Assembly (NCBI RefSeq): GCF_000306945.1
Contig: NC_018518.1
Span: forward strand, 310,001-374,000
Source of the DNA: Bordetella pertussis 18323
GTDB taxonomy: Bacteria; Pseudomonadota; Gammaproteobacteria; Burkholderiales; Burkholderiaceae_B
DNA: 64,000 nucleotides
Direction: 5' to 3'
This document shows, in pieces, positions 1 through 9,266 of this stretch. Every line of letters begins with the position of its first letter. Within the stretch, counting starts at the first letter, position 1. The translations under genes and the position numbers were made by a program. The notes under the pieces were generated by a model that saw only the letters and a list, made by a program, of their open reading frames with translations, was not told the DNA's origin and did no database searches.

Positions 1-875
1 CCGTGGGCGAGATCACCGCCGCCGCGCAAGTGATGCGCGAATTCGCCACCCCCGTCGTCACGCCCAACCCGCAGGACCTGCTGGACATGTGCGGCACGGG
101 CGGCGACGGCAGCCATACCTTCAACATCTCCACCACCGCCATGTTCGTGGCCGCCGCGGCCGGCGTGCCGATCGCCAAGCATGGCAACCGCAGCGCATCC
201 TCGTCGTCGGGCAGCGCCGACGTGCTGGAAGCCCTGGGCGCGAACCTGCAGCTCACGCCCGAGGAAGTGGCCGAGTGCGTGGCCGCCACCGGCATCGGCT
301 TCATGTTCGCGCCGGCCCACCATGGGGCCATGAAGAACGTTGCCGCGGTGCGCAAGGAGTTGGGGGTGCGCACCATCTTCAACATCCTGGGGCCGCTGAC
401 CAACCCCGCCGGCGCCGCCAACCAGCTGATGGGCGTGTTCCACCCGGACCTGGTGGGCATCCAGGTGCGCGTGCTGGAGCGCCTGGGCTCGCGCCACGTG
501 CTGGTGGTGCACGGCAAGGACGGCATGGACGAAGCCTCGCTCGGCGCGGCGACCATGGTGGGCGAACTCAAAGATGGGGTCGTACGCGAGTATGAGATCC
601 ATCCAGAGGATTACGGGCTATCCATGATGTCCAACCGCGGCATCAAGGTGTCCAATCGCGAGGAGTCTCGCGCACTTGTCATCGAAGCGTTGGATAATGT
701 CGATGGCGTGGCCCGCGACATCGTGGCCCTGAATGCGGGCCTGGCCATCTACGCCGGCAACAAGGCGGATTCCATCCCCGAAGCGTTGGCCCTGGCATTT
801 GAAACGATTTCTAACGGCTCGGCCCGTGCCAAGCTGGAAGAATTCTGCGCATATACCCGGAAATTCCAGAAATGA
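1..875 (+). CDS. trpD: Anthranilate phosphoribosyltransferase TrpD (5' end outside window)
   Basis: Transfers phosphoribose from PRPP to anthranilate, the second committed step of tryptophan synthesis, in the cytosol. The glycine-rich PRPP-binding motif [11 protein letters not shown] lies about 31 residues into the visible frame, followed by [15 protein letters not shown] and the NILGPLTNP segment, all hallmarks of TrpD. About 290 residues are visible. The family is usually about 340 long and has GTGGD near residue 80, so roughly 50 N-terminal residues lie before the window. The gene ends in an ATGA overlap with trpC, which indicates translational coupling. Upstream trpE/trpG are expected but not seen. 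Confidence 0.96.
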   Translation, partial: VGEITAAAQVMREFATPVVTPNPQDLLDMCGTGGDGSHTFNISTTAMFVAAAAGVPIAKHGNRSASSSSGSADVLEALGANLQLTPEEVAECVAATGIGFMFAPAHHGAMKNVAAVRKELGVRTIFNILGPLTNPAGAANQLMGVFHPDLVGIQVRVLERLGSRHVLVVHGKDGMDEASLGAATMVGELKDGVVREYEIHPEDYGLSMMSNRGIKVSNREESRALVIEALDNVDGVARDIVALNAGLAIYAGNKADSIPEALALAFETISNGSARAKLEEFCAYTRKFQK

Positions 876-1660
876 ACGATATTCTTGCGAAAATCCTCGC
901 CGTCAAGGCCGAGGAAGTGGCTACCGCACGGCAGATGCGCAGCGAGGCCGAATTGCTGCGCGAAGCCCAGGCGCGCCAGGATGTACGCGGCTTCGCCCAG
1001 GCCATCGAGGACAAGATCAGCCAGGGCAAGGCGGGCGTCATCGCGGAAATCAAGAAAGCCTCGCCTTCCAAGGGCGTGCTGCGCGAAAACTTCGACCCGG
1101 CCGAGATCGCGGCGTCCTATGCCATGCATGGCGCGGCCTGCCTGTCGGTGCTGACCGACGTGCAGTTCTTCCAGGGCTCGCACGACAACCTGCGCCGTGC
1201 GCGCGCGGCCTGCTCGCTGCCCGTGCTGCGCAAGGACTTCATCATCGATCCCTACCAGATCATTTCGGCGCGCGCCATGGGCGCGGACTGCGTCCTGCTC
1301 ATCGTCGCGACGCTGGCGCCGGCGCAGTTGCGCGACCTGGAAACCCTGGCCATCGACCTGGGCATGGACGTGCTGGTGGAAGTACACGACGCCAAGGAAC
1401 TGGACGCCGCGCTGGCGCTGCGCACCCCGCTCATCGGCATCAACAACCGCAACCTGCGCACCTTCGAGACCACGCTGCAGACGACGCTGGACCTGCTGCC
1501 GATGATTCCGGCCGGCAAGCGCGTGGTCACCGAAAGCGGCATCCTCAAGCCCGAGGATGTCAGGCTGATGCGCGAGCACGACGTACAGGCCTTCCTCGTC
1601 GGCGAGGCCTTCATGCGCGCCAACGACCCGGGCGTCGAACTGGCGCGGCTGGTGGCCTGA
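872..1660 (+). CDS. trpC: Indole-3-glycerol phosphate synthase TrpC
   Basis: Catalyses ring closure of carboxyphenylamino-deoxyribulose phosphate to indole-3-glycerol phosphate in tryptophan synthesis. The 262-residue length is normal for the monofunctional enzyme. The TIM-barrel signature [11 protein letters not shown] is at residues 58-68 with the catalytic lysine. [22 protein letters not shown] and the phosphate-binding VTESGI segments follow in the usual order. The start ATG overlaps the trpD stop by four bases. The frame is intact and ends before the leftward gene set that converges on it. Confidence 0.97.
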   Translation: MNDILAKILAVKAEEVATARQMRSEAELLREAQARQDVRGFAQAIEDKISQGKAGVIAEIKKASPSKGVLRENFDPAEIAASYAMHGAACLSVLTDVQFFQGSHDNLRRARAACSLPVLRKDFIIDPYQIISARAMGADCVLLIVATLAPAQLRDLETLAIDLGMDVLVEVHDAKELDAALALRTPLIGINNRNLRTFETTLQTTLDLLPMIPAGKRVVTESGILKPEDVRLMREHDVQAFLVGEAFMRANDPGVELARLVA

Positions 1661-1680
1661 GCCGCCGCGCCAACCCGGCC

Positions 1681-1839
1681 TCAGCGGCCGCTGCCGCGCG
1701 CCGGCGCCGGCGCGCCGCCCGCTTCTTCCTTGCGATGCCAGTGAAACGCGACGCGCCGGATGCGCGTGGCGCGAAACTGCACTTGCGAACGGCCGCCCGG
1801 CATGGGCGTGCCGCGCTGGGCGCTGCTGCTGTTTTTCAT
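1681..1839 (-). CDS. Small hypothetical protein (52 aa)
   Basis: A short leftward frame whose ATG overlaps the stop of the split SDR gene in an ATGA arrangement (stop 1838-1836, start 1839). This suggests a translationally coupled last gene of that operon. The product would be basic and rich in Arg, Gly, Ala and Pro (it begins MKNSSSAQRGTPM). No domain is recognised. It contains a 20-bp perfect GC palindrome at 1696-1715 that could be part of a terminator between it and trpC. Composition alone does not separate it from a chance frame in GC-rich DNA. Confidence 0.35.
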   Translation of the reverse strand: MKNSSSAQRGTPMPGGRSQVQFRATRIRRVAFHWHRKEEAGGAPAPARGSGR

Positions 1840-2825
1840 TTGCCGCCTGAAACCTCGATGAACGACCCGGTCGTGTAGCTGTGAACTGTCAATAGGTTGT
1901 ATTCGTCCAGGTTGAGTCTGGAGATGGGTACAGCGCGCCCGATGCCTTGGTGGGGTCGATGCCAGTTGTAGTGGTGTAGCCAGGATTTCATGGCATCGGC
2001 TCGGTGTTGGGAGTTCTGGTAGGTGTGAGCGTAAGCCCACTCACGCAAGGCCGACTGGATGAAGCGTTCGGCCTTGCCATTGGTCTGTGGGCGGTAAGGT
2101 CGGGTAAAGCGGTGCTTGATGCCCAGCTCATGGCACAGCGCGGCGAAGGCGCGGCTGCGAAAGGCCGAGCCATTGTCGGTGAGCAAGCGCTGGATGGTCA
2201 CGCCCAGGCGCTGGTAGTAGGCCACTGCGTCCTTGAGGAACTGGACGGCGCTGGGGAAGCGCTCGTCGGGGTGGATGTCGGTGAAGGCCACGCGGGCGTG
2301 GTCATCGATGGCCACGAAGACGAAGTCCCAGCCGGCCCCCTCAACGGTATCGCGTCGGTTGCCCGTGACCCGGTGGCCAGGGCGCTGGATACGTCCCAGC
2401 TTCTTGATGTCGATGTGCAGCAGATCGCCGGGGGCCTGATGCTCGTAGCGCACCACCGGCTCGGCCGGCTCCAGGTCGGCCAGGTGCGACAGACCGGCGC
2501 GGGCCAGGACGCGGCTGACGGTGCTGGCTGACACGCCCAGCGCCTGGGCGATGCGCGCTTGGGTCAGCCGCTTGCGGCGCAGCTCCACGATAGCCAGCGC
2601 CTTGGCCGGCGCAATCGCTCGGGGCGAGACCGTCGGGCGCGAGGACGCATCGGCCAAGCCCGCCTGGCCCTGAGCCAGGAAGCGGCCCAGCCATTTGCGC
2701 ACAGTCGGCGCGGTGACCCCATAGGCGCGGGCCGCTTCAGGCACACAAACTTGATGGGCGATCAATTGCTGGACCATTTCGAGTCGACGTAGGAAGGTCA
2801 ATCGGGCATGCTTATGGGTGTTCAT
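1836..2825 (-). CDS. IS481 transposase, copy 1 (C-terminal read-through into SDR tail)
   Basis: DDE transposase of the IS481 family. Two N-terminal helix-turn-helix segments (about residues 23-50 and 88-110) precede an integrase core with candidate catalytic residues D139 (in LHIDIKK), D217 (in TDNGSAF) and E253 (in GKAERFI). The frame has no stop inside the element. In this copy the target was TGTAGC rather than CTAG, so translation continues through the last element base into the SDR tail. This adds YTTGSFIEVSGGK and gives 329 residues instead of 316. A ribosome-binding site (AAGGAG) precedes the ATG. Confidence 0.93.
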   Translation of the reverse strand: MNTHKHARLTFLRRLEMVQQLIAHQVCVPEAARAYGVTAPTVRKWLGRFLAQGQAGLADASSRPTVSPRAIAPAKALAIVELRRKRLTQARIAQALGVSASTVSRVLARAGLSHLADLEPAEPVVRYEHQAPGDLLHIDIKKLGRIQRPGHRVTGNRRDTVEGAGWDFVFVAIDDHARVAFTDIHPDERFPSAVQFLKDAVAYYQRLGVTIQRLLTDNGSAFRSRAFAALCHELGIKHRFTRPYRPQTNGKAERFIQSALREWAYAHTYQNSQHRADAMKSWLHHYNWHRPHQGIGRAVPISRLNLDEYNLLTVHSYTTGSFIEVSGGK

Positions 2826-2922
2826 CCGGCCGGGCTCCTTGAGTGAACTGGGGGATCGGCGATTTCCAGTTTCTCAAATCCGGTTCGGATGAACCATGCA
2901 TACAACCTATTGAATCTTCACA
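1880..2922 (-). mobile_element. IS481: IS481 copy 1
   Basis: A 1,043-bp element with imperfect terminal inverted repeats: TGTGAACTGTCAATAGG at one end and TGTGAAGATTCAATAGG at the other, 20 of the first 23 bases matching. It is flanked by a perfect 6-bp duplication TGTAGC at 1874-1879 and 2923-2928. It is inserted inside an SDR coding sequence. Compared with the other copies, a three-base stretch near the left end (after the G run upstream of the transposase start) reads ATC instead of GGT or GTT. The target lacks the CTAG core seen at the other three sites. Confidence 0.96.
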
Positions 2923-3685
2923 TGTAGCCGGCCTCATCGGAAAAAAACCACATCACCGCGCCGGCTACTTCCTGCACGGTGCCGCCGCGCCGCAACGGAA
3001 TGCCGCCCTTGAGCCGGTCGACGCGCCCCGGCTCGCCGCCGCTGGCGTGCATATCGGTGTAGATGGTGCCCGGACGCACCGCGTTGACGCGGATCTCGTC
3101 GGCGGCCACCTCGCGCGACAGGCCGATGGTCAGCGTATCCAGCGCGCCCTTGGAGGCGGCGTAATCGACATACTCGCCTGGCGAACCCAGCCGCGCGGCC
3201 ACCGAAGACACGTTGACGATGGCGCCGCCGCGCCCGCCATGGCGCGGCGCCATGCGGCGCACGGCTTCGCGGCAGCAGACGAAGGCGCCCACCACGTTGG
3301 TGGCGAGTATGCGGGTGATGCGGGCCGCGTCCATCTCCTCGACGCGCATCTGCGCCTCGAGGACGCCGGCATTGTTGACCAGCGCGTCGACCCGGCCCAG
3401 CTCGCGGTCGACGGTTTCGAACATCCGCACGACCTGGGCCTCGTCGGCCACGTCGGCGGCCACGGCCAGGGCTCGTCCGCCTTCGTCGCGGATGGCCTGC
3501 ACCACCTGCTCGGCGGCGTCGCCGCGCGACCGGTAGTTGACGCAGACGGCGTAGCCGCGGCGCGCCGCCAGCAGCGCCACGGCGGCGCCGATGCCGCGCG
3601 CCGCGCCCGTGACGATCATGACTTTGTTGGGAGACAAGTGGTCGATCATGCGAGGGTTCTCCGTCGGCAGGAAAAGCGGATGGGA

Positions 3686-4315
3686 TCAGGCGCCGGCCGG
3701 CTGCGGGCGGGCGGCCCAGGCCAATGCGTCTTCGAGCCGGTCGTTGCCCCAGAACATCTCGCCATCGACCATGAAGGTCGGCGCGCCGAAAATGCCCAGC
3801 GCGCGGGCCCGATCGACCTGCTTGCGCAACGCCTCCTTGGTGGACTCCTGGCGCGCCTGCGCGATCAGCGCATCGGCGTCCAGGTCCTGGGCCCGCAGCA
3901 GATCGCGCACCACGTCCTCGGACTGGATCTCGCGATCCTCGGCGAAATTGGCGCGAAACACATTCAGGCAGAAATCGACGCCCCAATGCTGGCCCTGGCC
4001 CAGCAGCGCGACGCGCGCCGGCAGCACACCCATGCGCGGAAATACCGCCGGGCGGCTGTACGGCACGCCGTACTTGTCGGCCAGGCGGGCGATATCGCGC
4101 ATCATGTACGCGCCCTTGCCCGGAAACAGCCGGAACGGCGAATCGTTCCATCCCTGCGCCTGGAAGATGGGCCCCAGCAGGAAAGGCCGTAGCGCCAGGC
4201 GCACGCCCGCCTCGCGCGCCAGCCCGCCTACCCTGGCCATGGCCAGGTAGCTGTAGGGGCTGGCGAAGTCGAACCACATCTCGACGGGGGATGCGTTGGG
4301 CGGCGGGGCATTCAT
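3686..4315 (-). CDS. 2-hydroxychromene-2-carboxylate isomerase-like DsbA-fold protein
   Basis: Thioredoxin-fold protein of the HCCA isomerase / kappa-class GST group, 209 residues. It opens with the characteristic WFDFASPYSYLA segment, whose serine occupies the glutathione-activating position in this family. It continues with PFLLGPIF and ends with IFGAPTFMVDGEMFWGNDRLEDA, the conserved cis-proline region. Family members isomerise hydroxychromene carboxylates in naphthalene-type catabolism using glutathione; the actual substrate here is unknown. The start at 4315 overlaps the stop of the upstream DUF2917 gene by four bases, and the SDR gene follows, so the three probably form one operon. Confidence 0.85.
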   Translation of the reverse strand: MNAPPPNASPVEMWFDFASPYSYLAMARVGGLAREAGVRLALRPFLLGPIFQAQGWNDSPFRLFPGKGAYMMRDIARLADKYGVPYSRPAVFPRMGVLPARVALLGQGQHWGVDFCLNVFRANFAEDREIQSEDVVRDLLRAQDLDADALIAQARQESTKEALRKQVDRARALGIFGAPTFMVDGEMFWGNDRLEDALAWAARPQPAGA

Positions 4316-4578
4316 CGGTCTGACTCCGTGGAAGGAATTAGCGCGACCTGCCCGTACGGCAGGCCGCTGAGTACGACGTCGTGATCGCTCTGTACCACCA
4401 CCGAAGCGCCCGGCGCCAGGATGCTGTCCTGCGCGCAACGGTACTCCGACAGCCACACCGTGCCCGACAGGCAGGCAATGCGCAGGCCGGCGGCGCGCCT
4501 CAACAGCATAGTCGAGCCGGCGCCCAGCGCAAATGACATTCCTTCGGTGCAAGAGAGTTCGATGCTGGGGCAAACCAT
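4312..4578 (-). CDS. DUF2917 domain-containing protein
   Basis: Short protein with the cupin-like DUF2917 pattern: a first strand LSCTEGMSFALGAG, then RIACLSGTVWLSE, a D-x-x-L-x-x-G turn (DSILAPGAS) and VVVQSDHDVVLSGL. Function is unknown in the family. The start is uncertain. ATG at 4578 gives 88 residues that begin at the domain. ATG at 4638 or 4695 would extend it, but 4695 would leave almost no room for promoters between it and the divergent LysR gene at 4707. Its stop overlaps the isomerase start, so translation is coupled. Confidence 0.65.
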   Translation of the reverse strand: MVCPSIELSCTEGMSFALGAGSTMLLRRAAGLRIACLSGTVWLSEYRCAQDSILAPGASVVVQSDHDVVLSGLPYGQVALIPSTESDR

Positions 4579-4706
4579 GTCCGATACGCCATCGCTACGG
4601 GCGTGCCTGGAAAAAACAGGATACACAGCCGTCGTCATGCTATTGGACGCCCATCGCGGTATATTGTTCAAGCGACTTCTACGCGGTTTTCGCATGAGCT
4701 ACAGTC

Positions 4707-5621
4707 ATGTCATTACCCTTGGCGAAACTTCCCCCGCTGGACCTGGTGCGCGGCTTCGTGGCGGTCGGCCGACGCATGAGCATCACCCTGGCCGCGCAGG
4801 ACCTGCACCTCACCCAATCGGCCGTCAGCCGCCAAATCCGCGCCCTCGAGGCGCACCTGGGCGTGGCGCTGCTGTCGCGCGGGTTCCGCTCGGTCTCGTT
4901 CACCGCCGAAGGCGCGCAGCTGTTCCGCATGGCCGACCGCTGGCTGATCGAACTGGGCGAGCTGGCCGCGCAATGGCGCACGCCCGTCACGGTGACGTCC
5001 ACCATCGGCGTGGCGTCGCTGTGGCTGTTGCCGCGGCTGGGCCGGTTCCAGGAGGCGCACCCCAGCATCGACGTGCGGGTGGCGGCCGACAACCGCGTGC
5101 TGGACCTGGACCGCGAGCAGGTCGATATCGCCATCCGCTACTGTCCGCGCGACGCCGCGCCCGAAGGCGCGGCCTGGATGTTCGGCGAGACCGTCGTTCC
5201 GGTTGCCCATCCCGCGCTGGGCGTGGCCCGCCTGGATGCCGCGGCGCTGGCCGGCCAGGTGCTGCTGGAGTTCGACGATCCCACCCGGCCATGGCTGCAA
5301 TGGGCCGATTGGCTGGGCGCGCAGGGCCTGGGGCGGGCGCGTCCCAAGGGCATGCTGCGCTTCAACCAGTACGACCAGATCGTGCAGGCCGCGCTGGCCG
5401 GCCACGGCGTCGCGCTGGGCCGGCTGGCGCTGATCGCGCCCATGCTGGCCGACGGCAGGCTGGTGCCGCTGGGCGCCCAGCAGGCCAGCGCGTCCCAGCT
5501 GGGCTATTGGCTGGTCGTCAATGCGCGGCGCCCTTCGTCCGATGTCGGGACCGTGGCGCACTGGCTGCGGGAGCAGGCCGGCCAGACGGCGCGCGACCTG
5601 CCCGTATCCGCGCTATCCTGA
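4707..5621 (+). CDS. LysR-family transcriptional regulator
   Basis: A 304-residue LTTR. The winged helix-turn-helix is at about residues 5-64 (LTQSAVSRQIRALEAHLGVALL), followed by a periplasmic-binding-protein-like effector domain. The region after the linker resembles the GcvA/AmpR-type subgroup (VASLWLLPRLGRFQEAHPSIDVRV). It is transcribed divergently from the DUF2917-isomerase-SDR set, and in this family the divergent neighbour is the usual target. The downstream metallo-hydrolase starts 41 bp after its stop and may be co-transcribed. The effector cannot be inferred. Confidence 0.9.
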   Translation: MSLPLAKLPPLDLVRGFVAVGRRMSITLAAQDLHLTQSAVSRQIRALEAHLGVALLSRGFRSVSFTAEGAQLFRMADRWLIELGELAAQWRTPVTVTSTIGVASLWLLPRLGRFQEAHPSIDVRVAADNRVLDLDREQVDIAIRYCPRDAAPEGAAWMFGETVVPVAHPALGVARLDAAALAGQVLLEFDDPTRPWLQWADWLGAQGLGRARPKGMLRFNQYDQIVQAALAGHGVALGRLALIAPMLADGRLVPLGAQQASASQLGYWLVVNARRPSSDVGTVAHWLREQAGQTARDLPVSALS

Positions 5622-5662
5622 CCCCCCCCGGCGCCCGCGCCCTACTTTCTCCGGAGATTTCC

Positions 5663-6649
5663 ATGTCGACCCCGGTCCGCCTCCTCCGCCGCCTCGCCCT
5701 GGCCGCCGCGCTGACCGCCGCCGGCGCACAGCCCGCCCTCGCCACCGCCCCGGTGCTGACCGAGCAGGCCCCCGGCTTCCACCGCATGCAGGTCGGCGAC
5801 TATGTCGTCACCGCCCTGTACGACGGCTATGTCGACCTGGACCCCAAAATACTCAAGGGCGCCAGCGCCCAGGATATCCAGACGCTGCTGGCCAGCATGT
5901 TCGCGTACCGCGCCAGCGGCATGCAGACGGCCGTCAACGGCTATCTGGTCCATACCGGCAAGCAGCTGGTGCTGGTGGACACCGGCGCGGGCGCCTGCTT
6001 CGGGCCCACGCTGGGACGCCTGGACGCCAACCTGCGCGCGGCCGGCTACCGCGCGGACCAGGTCGACCTGGTGCTGCTGACCCACCTGCATCCGGACCAT
6101 GCCTGCGGCCTGCTCGACGCCCAGGGCGGCAAGCTGTTTCCCAATGCCGACGTGTACGCGGCCCGCGCCGAAGCCGATTTCTGGCTGAGCGCGGCAGCCG
6201 CCGCGCAGGCCCCCGCCGATGCGCAGCCTTTCTTCAAGATGGCGCGCGATGCGGTGGCGCCCTACCAGGTCGAAGGCCGCTTCCTGACCTACGCCAACGG
6301 CGACGCGCTGCCGGCCGGCATCCAGGTCGTGCCCAGCCCTGGCCACACGCCCGGCCACACCTCGTACCTGTTCGAATCGTCGCAGCACAGCCTGCTGGTC
6401 TGGAGCGATATCGTGCACAACCATGCGGTGCAGCTGGCCCGTCCGGAAATCGCCATCGAGTTCGACGTCGATGGCGCGCAGGCCGTGACCACGCGCAAGA
6501 AGATCTTCGCCGACGCGGCGCGCGACCGCCTGTGGGTGGCCGGCGCGCACATGCCGTTTCCGGGCCTGGGCCACGTCAACGTGGATGGCCAGGGTTATGC
6601 GTGGGTGCCGGCCGAGTACGGTCCCCTGCGCACGCCGCCGCGGCCCTGA
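5663..6649 (+). CDS. Exported MBL-fold metallo-hydrolase
   Basis: Metallo-beta-lactamase-fold hydrolase, 328 residues. A Sec-type signal peptide is visible (arginines, then a hydrophobic alanine/leucine stretch ending near ATA at residue 30). The mature part has the zinc motif THLHPDHACG, then PSPGHTPGHTSY and WSDIVHNHAV, the usual HxHxDH and downstream ligands. Related proteins include quorum-quenching lactonases and teichoic-acid-type hydrolases, so the substrate is open. A CCGGAG ribosome-binding site precedes the chosen ATG. It follows the LysR gene in the same direction. Confidence 0.85.
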   Translation: MSTPVRLLRRLALAAALTAAGAQPALATAPVLTEQAPGFHRMQVGDYVVTALYDGYVDLDPKILKGASAQDIQTLLASMFAYRASGMQTAVNGYLVHTGKQLVLVDTGAGACFGPTLGRLDANLRAAGYRADQVDLVLLTHLHPDHACGLLDAQGGKLFPNADVYAARAEADFWLSAAAAAQAPADAQPFFKMARDAVAPYQVEGRFLTYANGDALPAGIQVVPSPGHTPGHTSYLFESSQHSLLVWSDIVHNHAVQLARPEIAIEFDVDGAQAVTTRKKIFADAARDRLWVAGAHMPFPGLGHVNVDGQGYAWVPAEYGPLRTPPRP

Positions 6650-6798
6650 GGCCTGCCCTAGCGGCGGATTAGGCGGCCGGAACTTCGCCTGTTCGGCGCT
6701 TGGGCCGCGGCGCGCCGCTGCTACGATGGCCGCCTTGTCCATCGTCCGCGCGGCGCGCCCTCACCGTACGGCGCCGCGCCGCCCTCGTGGAGCGCCCC

Positions 6799-8217
6799 AT
6801 GCGCCGCAACCGATTCCTGGCCCCCCTGCTGGTGGCCGCCAGCCTGCTGGCCACCGCGCCGGCGCACGGCCAGCCCGCGCCCGCCGCCGTCCTGGCCAGC
6901 GATGAAGCGCAGCGCATCGCGCTCGATGCCTACGTGTACTTCTACCCCCTGGTCGTGATGGACCTGAGCCGGCGCCAGGACACCGGCGGCAAGGGCCCCG
7001 GCCACGCCCCCGCCAACACCTTCGCGCACGAGCGCCGCCTGCCGTAGGCCGACTTCCGCCGCCTGCCGCGGCCCAACTTCGACATGCTGCGTTCGTCGGC
7101 CTGGCTGGACCTGTCGACCGGCCCCGTGGTGATCTCGACGCCCGATACCCATGGCCGCCTGTACACACTGTCCGTGCTGGACATGTGGACCGACATATTC
7201 GCGGTGCTGGGCAAGCGCACCACCGGCACGGCGCGCGGCAATCACGCCATCGTGCCGCCGGGCTGGACGGGCGCCCTGCCGCGCGGCATGCACCGCATCG
7301 ACGCCCCCACCGCGCAGGTCCAGGCCCGGCTGTACGTGCAGACCGGAGGCTCGTCCGAGTACCCAGGCGTGCACGCCGTGCAGGACGGTTTCATCCTGAC
7401 CCCGCTGGCCGAATGGAACCAGCAGGCCCAGTCGGTGCGGCTGCGCTCCGACCCGGACCTCGACGCGCTCACGCCGGCGCAGCGGCAAGTGGAAGGCATG
7501 AACGCCGAAGACTACTTTGGCTACGCCGCCGAACTGCTGCGCAAGCATGCGCCGCACGCCACCGACCAGCCCATGCTGGCGCGGCTGCGCCGCCTGGGGA
7601 TCGCGCCCGGCCAGCAACTGGCTTTCGCCCGACTGCCCACCACCGTCCAGCAGGCGCTGCGCCATGCCGTGCGCAACGGCCCCCAGGCGTTGCGCGACAG
7701 CCTGCCGGCGACGGGATCGCTGGCCAATGGCTGGCAGGCCGATGCCGACGGCGCCGGCGTCTACGGCAACGCCTACCTGCGCCGCGCCATGACGGCGCAG
7801 GCCCGCCTGGGCGCCAGCCTGCCGGAGGACGTGACCGCCATGCTGCTGCTGGCCGACGCCGCCGGCCGCCCGCTCGAGGGCGGGCAGCGCTACGTGCTGC
7901 GTTTCGAGGCCGACCAGTTGCCGCCCGCCGGCGCGCTGTGGTCGCTGAACGCGTACGACGCCCAGGGCTACCCGGTCGGCAACGGTTTCAACCGCTACGC
8001 GCTGGGCGACCGCGACCCGGTGCGCTACAACCCGGACGGATCGCTGGAGCTGTACCTGCAGCGCGATCCGCCTGGCCCCGATGACCAGGCCAACTGGCTG
8101 CCCACCGGCGAAGGCGCGCCCGGCGTGATCCTGCGCATCTACCTGCCGCAAGCCAGCGTGCTCGCCGGCCGCTGGGTGCCGCCCGCGGCGCGCCGCGTCG
8201 AGGCGGCGGACGACTAG
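6799..8217 (+). pseudogene. DUF1254/DUF1214 protein gene with in-frame amber stop
   Basis: The frame begins MRRNRFLAPLLVAASLLATA, a signal peptide, and continues as a DUF1254 protein (YVYFYPLVVMDLSRR). Codon 83 at 7045-7047 is TAG in ...RRLP*ADFRR..., after which the same frame stays open for 389 codons with clear family sequence (SSAWLDLSTGPVVI, LSVLDMWTD, LWSLNAYDAQGYPVGN). The damage is therefore a single nonsense change, most simply CAG to TAG. The gene closes at a TAG lying in the CTAG that flanks IS481 copy 2. An intact paralogue is at 53013-54521. A restart at 7084 would lack the signal peptide. Confidence 0.85.
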
Positions 8218-8218
8218 C

Positions 8219-9261
8219 TGTGAAGATTCAATAGGTTGTATGCATGGTTCATCCGAACCGGATTTGAGAAACTGGAAATCGCCACCCCCCCAGTTCACTC
8301 AAGGAGCCCGGCCGGATGAACACCCATAAGCATGCCCGATTGACCTTCCTACGTCGACTCGAAATGGTCCAGCAATTGATCGCCCATCAAGTTTGTGTGC
8401 CTGAAGCGGCCCGCGCCTATGGGGTCACCGCGCCGACTGTGCGCAAATGGCTGGGCCGCTTCCTGGCTCAGGGCCAGGCGGGCTTGGCCGATGCGTCCTC
8501 GCGCCCGACGGTCTCGCCCCGAGCGATTGCGCCGGCCAAGGCGCTGGCTATCGTGGAGCTGCGCCGCAAGCGGCTGACCCAAGCGCGCATCGCCCAGGCG
8601 CTGGGCGTGTCAGCCAGCACCGTCAGCCGCGTCCTGGCCCGCGCCGGTCTGTCGCACCTGGCCGACCTGGAGCCGGCCGAGCCGGTGGTGCGCTACGAGC
8701 ATCAGGCCCCCGGCGATCTGCTGCACATCGACATCAAGAAGCTGGGACGTATCCAGCGCCCTGGCCACCGGGTCACGGGCAACCGACGCGATACCGTTGA
8801 GGGGGCCGGCTGGGACTTCGTCTTCGTGGCCATCGATGACCACGCCCGCGTGGCCTTCACCGACATCCACCCCGACGAGCGCTTCCCCAGCGCCGTCCAG
8901 TTCCTCAAGGACGCAGTGGCCTACTACCAGCGCCTGGGCGTGACCATCCAGCGCTTGCTCACCGACAATGGCTCGGCCTTTCGCAGCCGCGCCTTCGCCG
9001 CGCTGTGCCATGAGCTGGGCATCAAGCACCGCTTTACCCGACCTTACCGCCCACAGACCAATGGCAAGGCCGAACGCTTCATCCAGTCGGCCTTGCGTGA
9101 GTGGGCTTACGCTCACACCTACCAGAACTCCCAACACCGAGCCGATGCCATGAAATCCTGGCTACACCACTACAACTGGCATCGACCCCACCAAGGCATC
9201 GGGCGCGCTGTACCCATCTCCAGACTCAACCTGGACGAATACAACCTATTGACAGTTCACA
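8219..9261 (+). mobile_element. IS481: IS481 copy 2
   Basis: 1,043 bp in the forward orientation. The flanks are ACTAGC (8213-8218) on the left and CCTAGC (9262-9267) on the right. The CTAGC core is duplicated, but the first base differs, so the duplication is imperfect. The left CTAG supplies the stop of the DUF1254 frame. The right CTAG supplies the stop of the transposase and, on the other strand, of the GntR gene. The internal variable codon reads GGT (seen from the minus strand), the same as copy 3. Confidence 0.96.
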
Positions 9262-9266
9262 CCTAG
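8316..9266 (+). CDS. IS481 transposase, copy 2
   Basis: 316-residue DDE transposase, identical in its visible protein to the other copies except the last residue. The frame leaves the element after ...LLTVH and reads ACC then TAG from the flank, so it ends in threonine rather than serine. AAGGAG at 8301-8306 is the ribosome-binding site. Confidence 0.95.
   Translation: MNTHKHARLTFLRRLEMVQQLIAHQVCVPEAARAYGVTAPTVRKWLGRFLAQGQAGLADASSRPTVSPRAIAPAKALAIVELRRKRLTQARIAQALGVSASTVSRVLARAGLSHLADLEPAEPVVRYEHQAPGDLLHIDIKKLGRIQRPGHRVTGNRRDTVEGAGWDFVFVAIDDHARVAFTDIHPDERFPSAVQFLKDAVAYYQRLGVTIQRLLTDNGSAFRSRAFAALCHELGIKHRFTRPYRPQTNGKAERFIQSALREWAYAHTYQNSQHRADAMKSWLHHYNWHRPHQGIGRAVPISRLNLDEYNLLTVHT

Larger units (their letters stand above)
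1836..3649 (-). pseudogene. SDR-family oxidoreductase gene split by IS481 copy 1
   Basis: The main part (3649-2923) encodes a short-chain dehydrogenase with the cofactor motif TGAARGIG near residues 14-21, NNAG, a catalytic serine in NVSSVAA and the YAASK active site. It breaks off at DEAGY where IS481 begins. The missing C-terminus (TTGSFIEVSGGK then stop) is found in frame on the far side of the element at 1879-1836. Removing IS481 and one copy of the 6-bp duplication TGTAGC rejoins ...AGYTTGSF..., giving a normal 254-residue SDR. The gene lies 36 bp downstream of the isomerase gene, probably in the same operon. The truncated product would end in GYM and lack the C-terminal strand, so loss of function is likely. 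Confidence 0.9.

Noticed and set aside
1696..1715. 20-bp perfect GC palindrome downstream of trpC as a definite terminator
   Set aside because: No T tract follows on either strand and it is made of GC/CG alternation, common by chance in this composition. It is mentioned only in the neighbouring entry.
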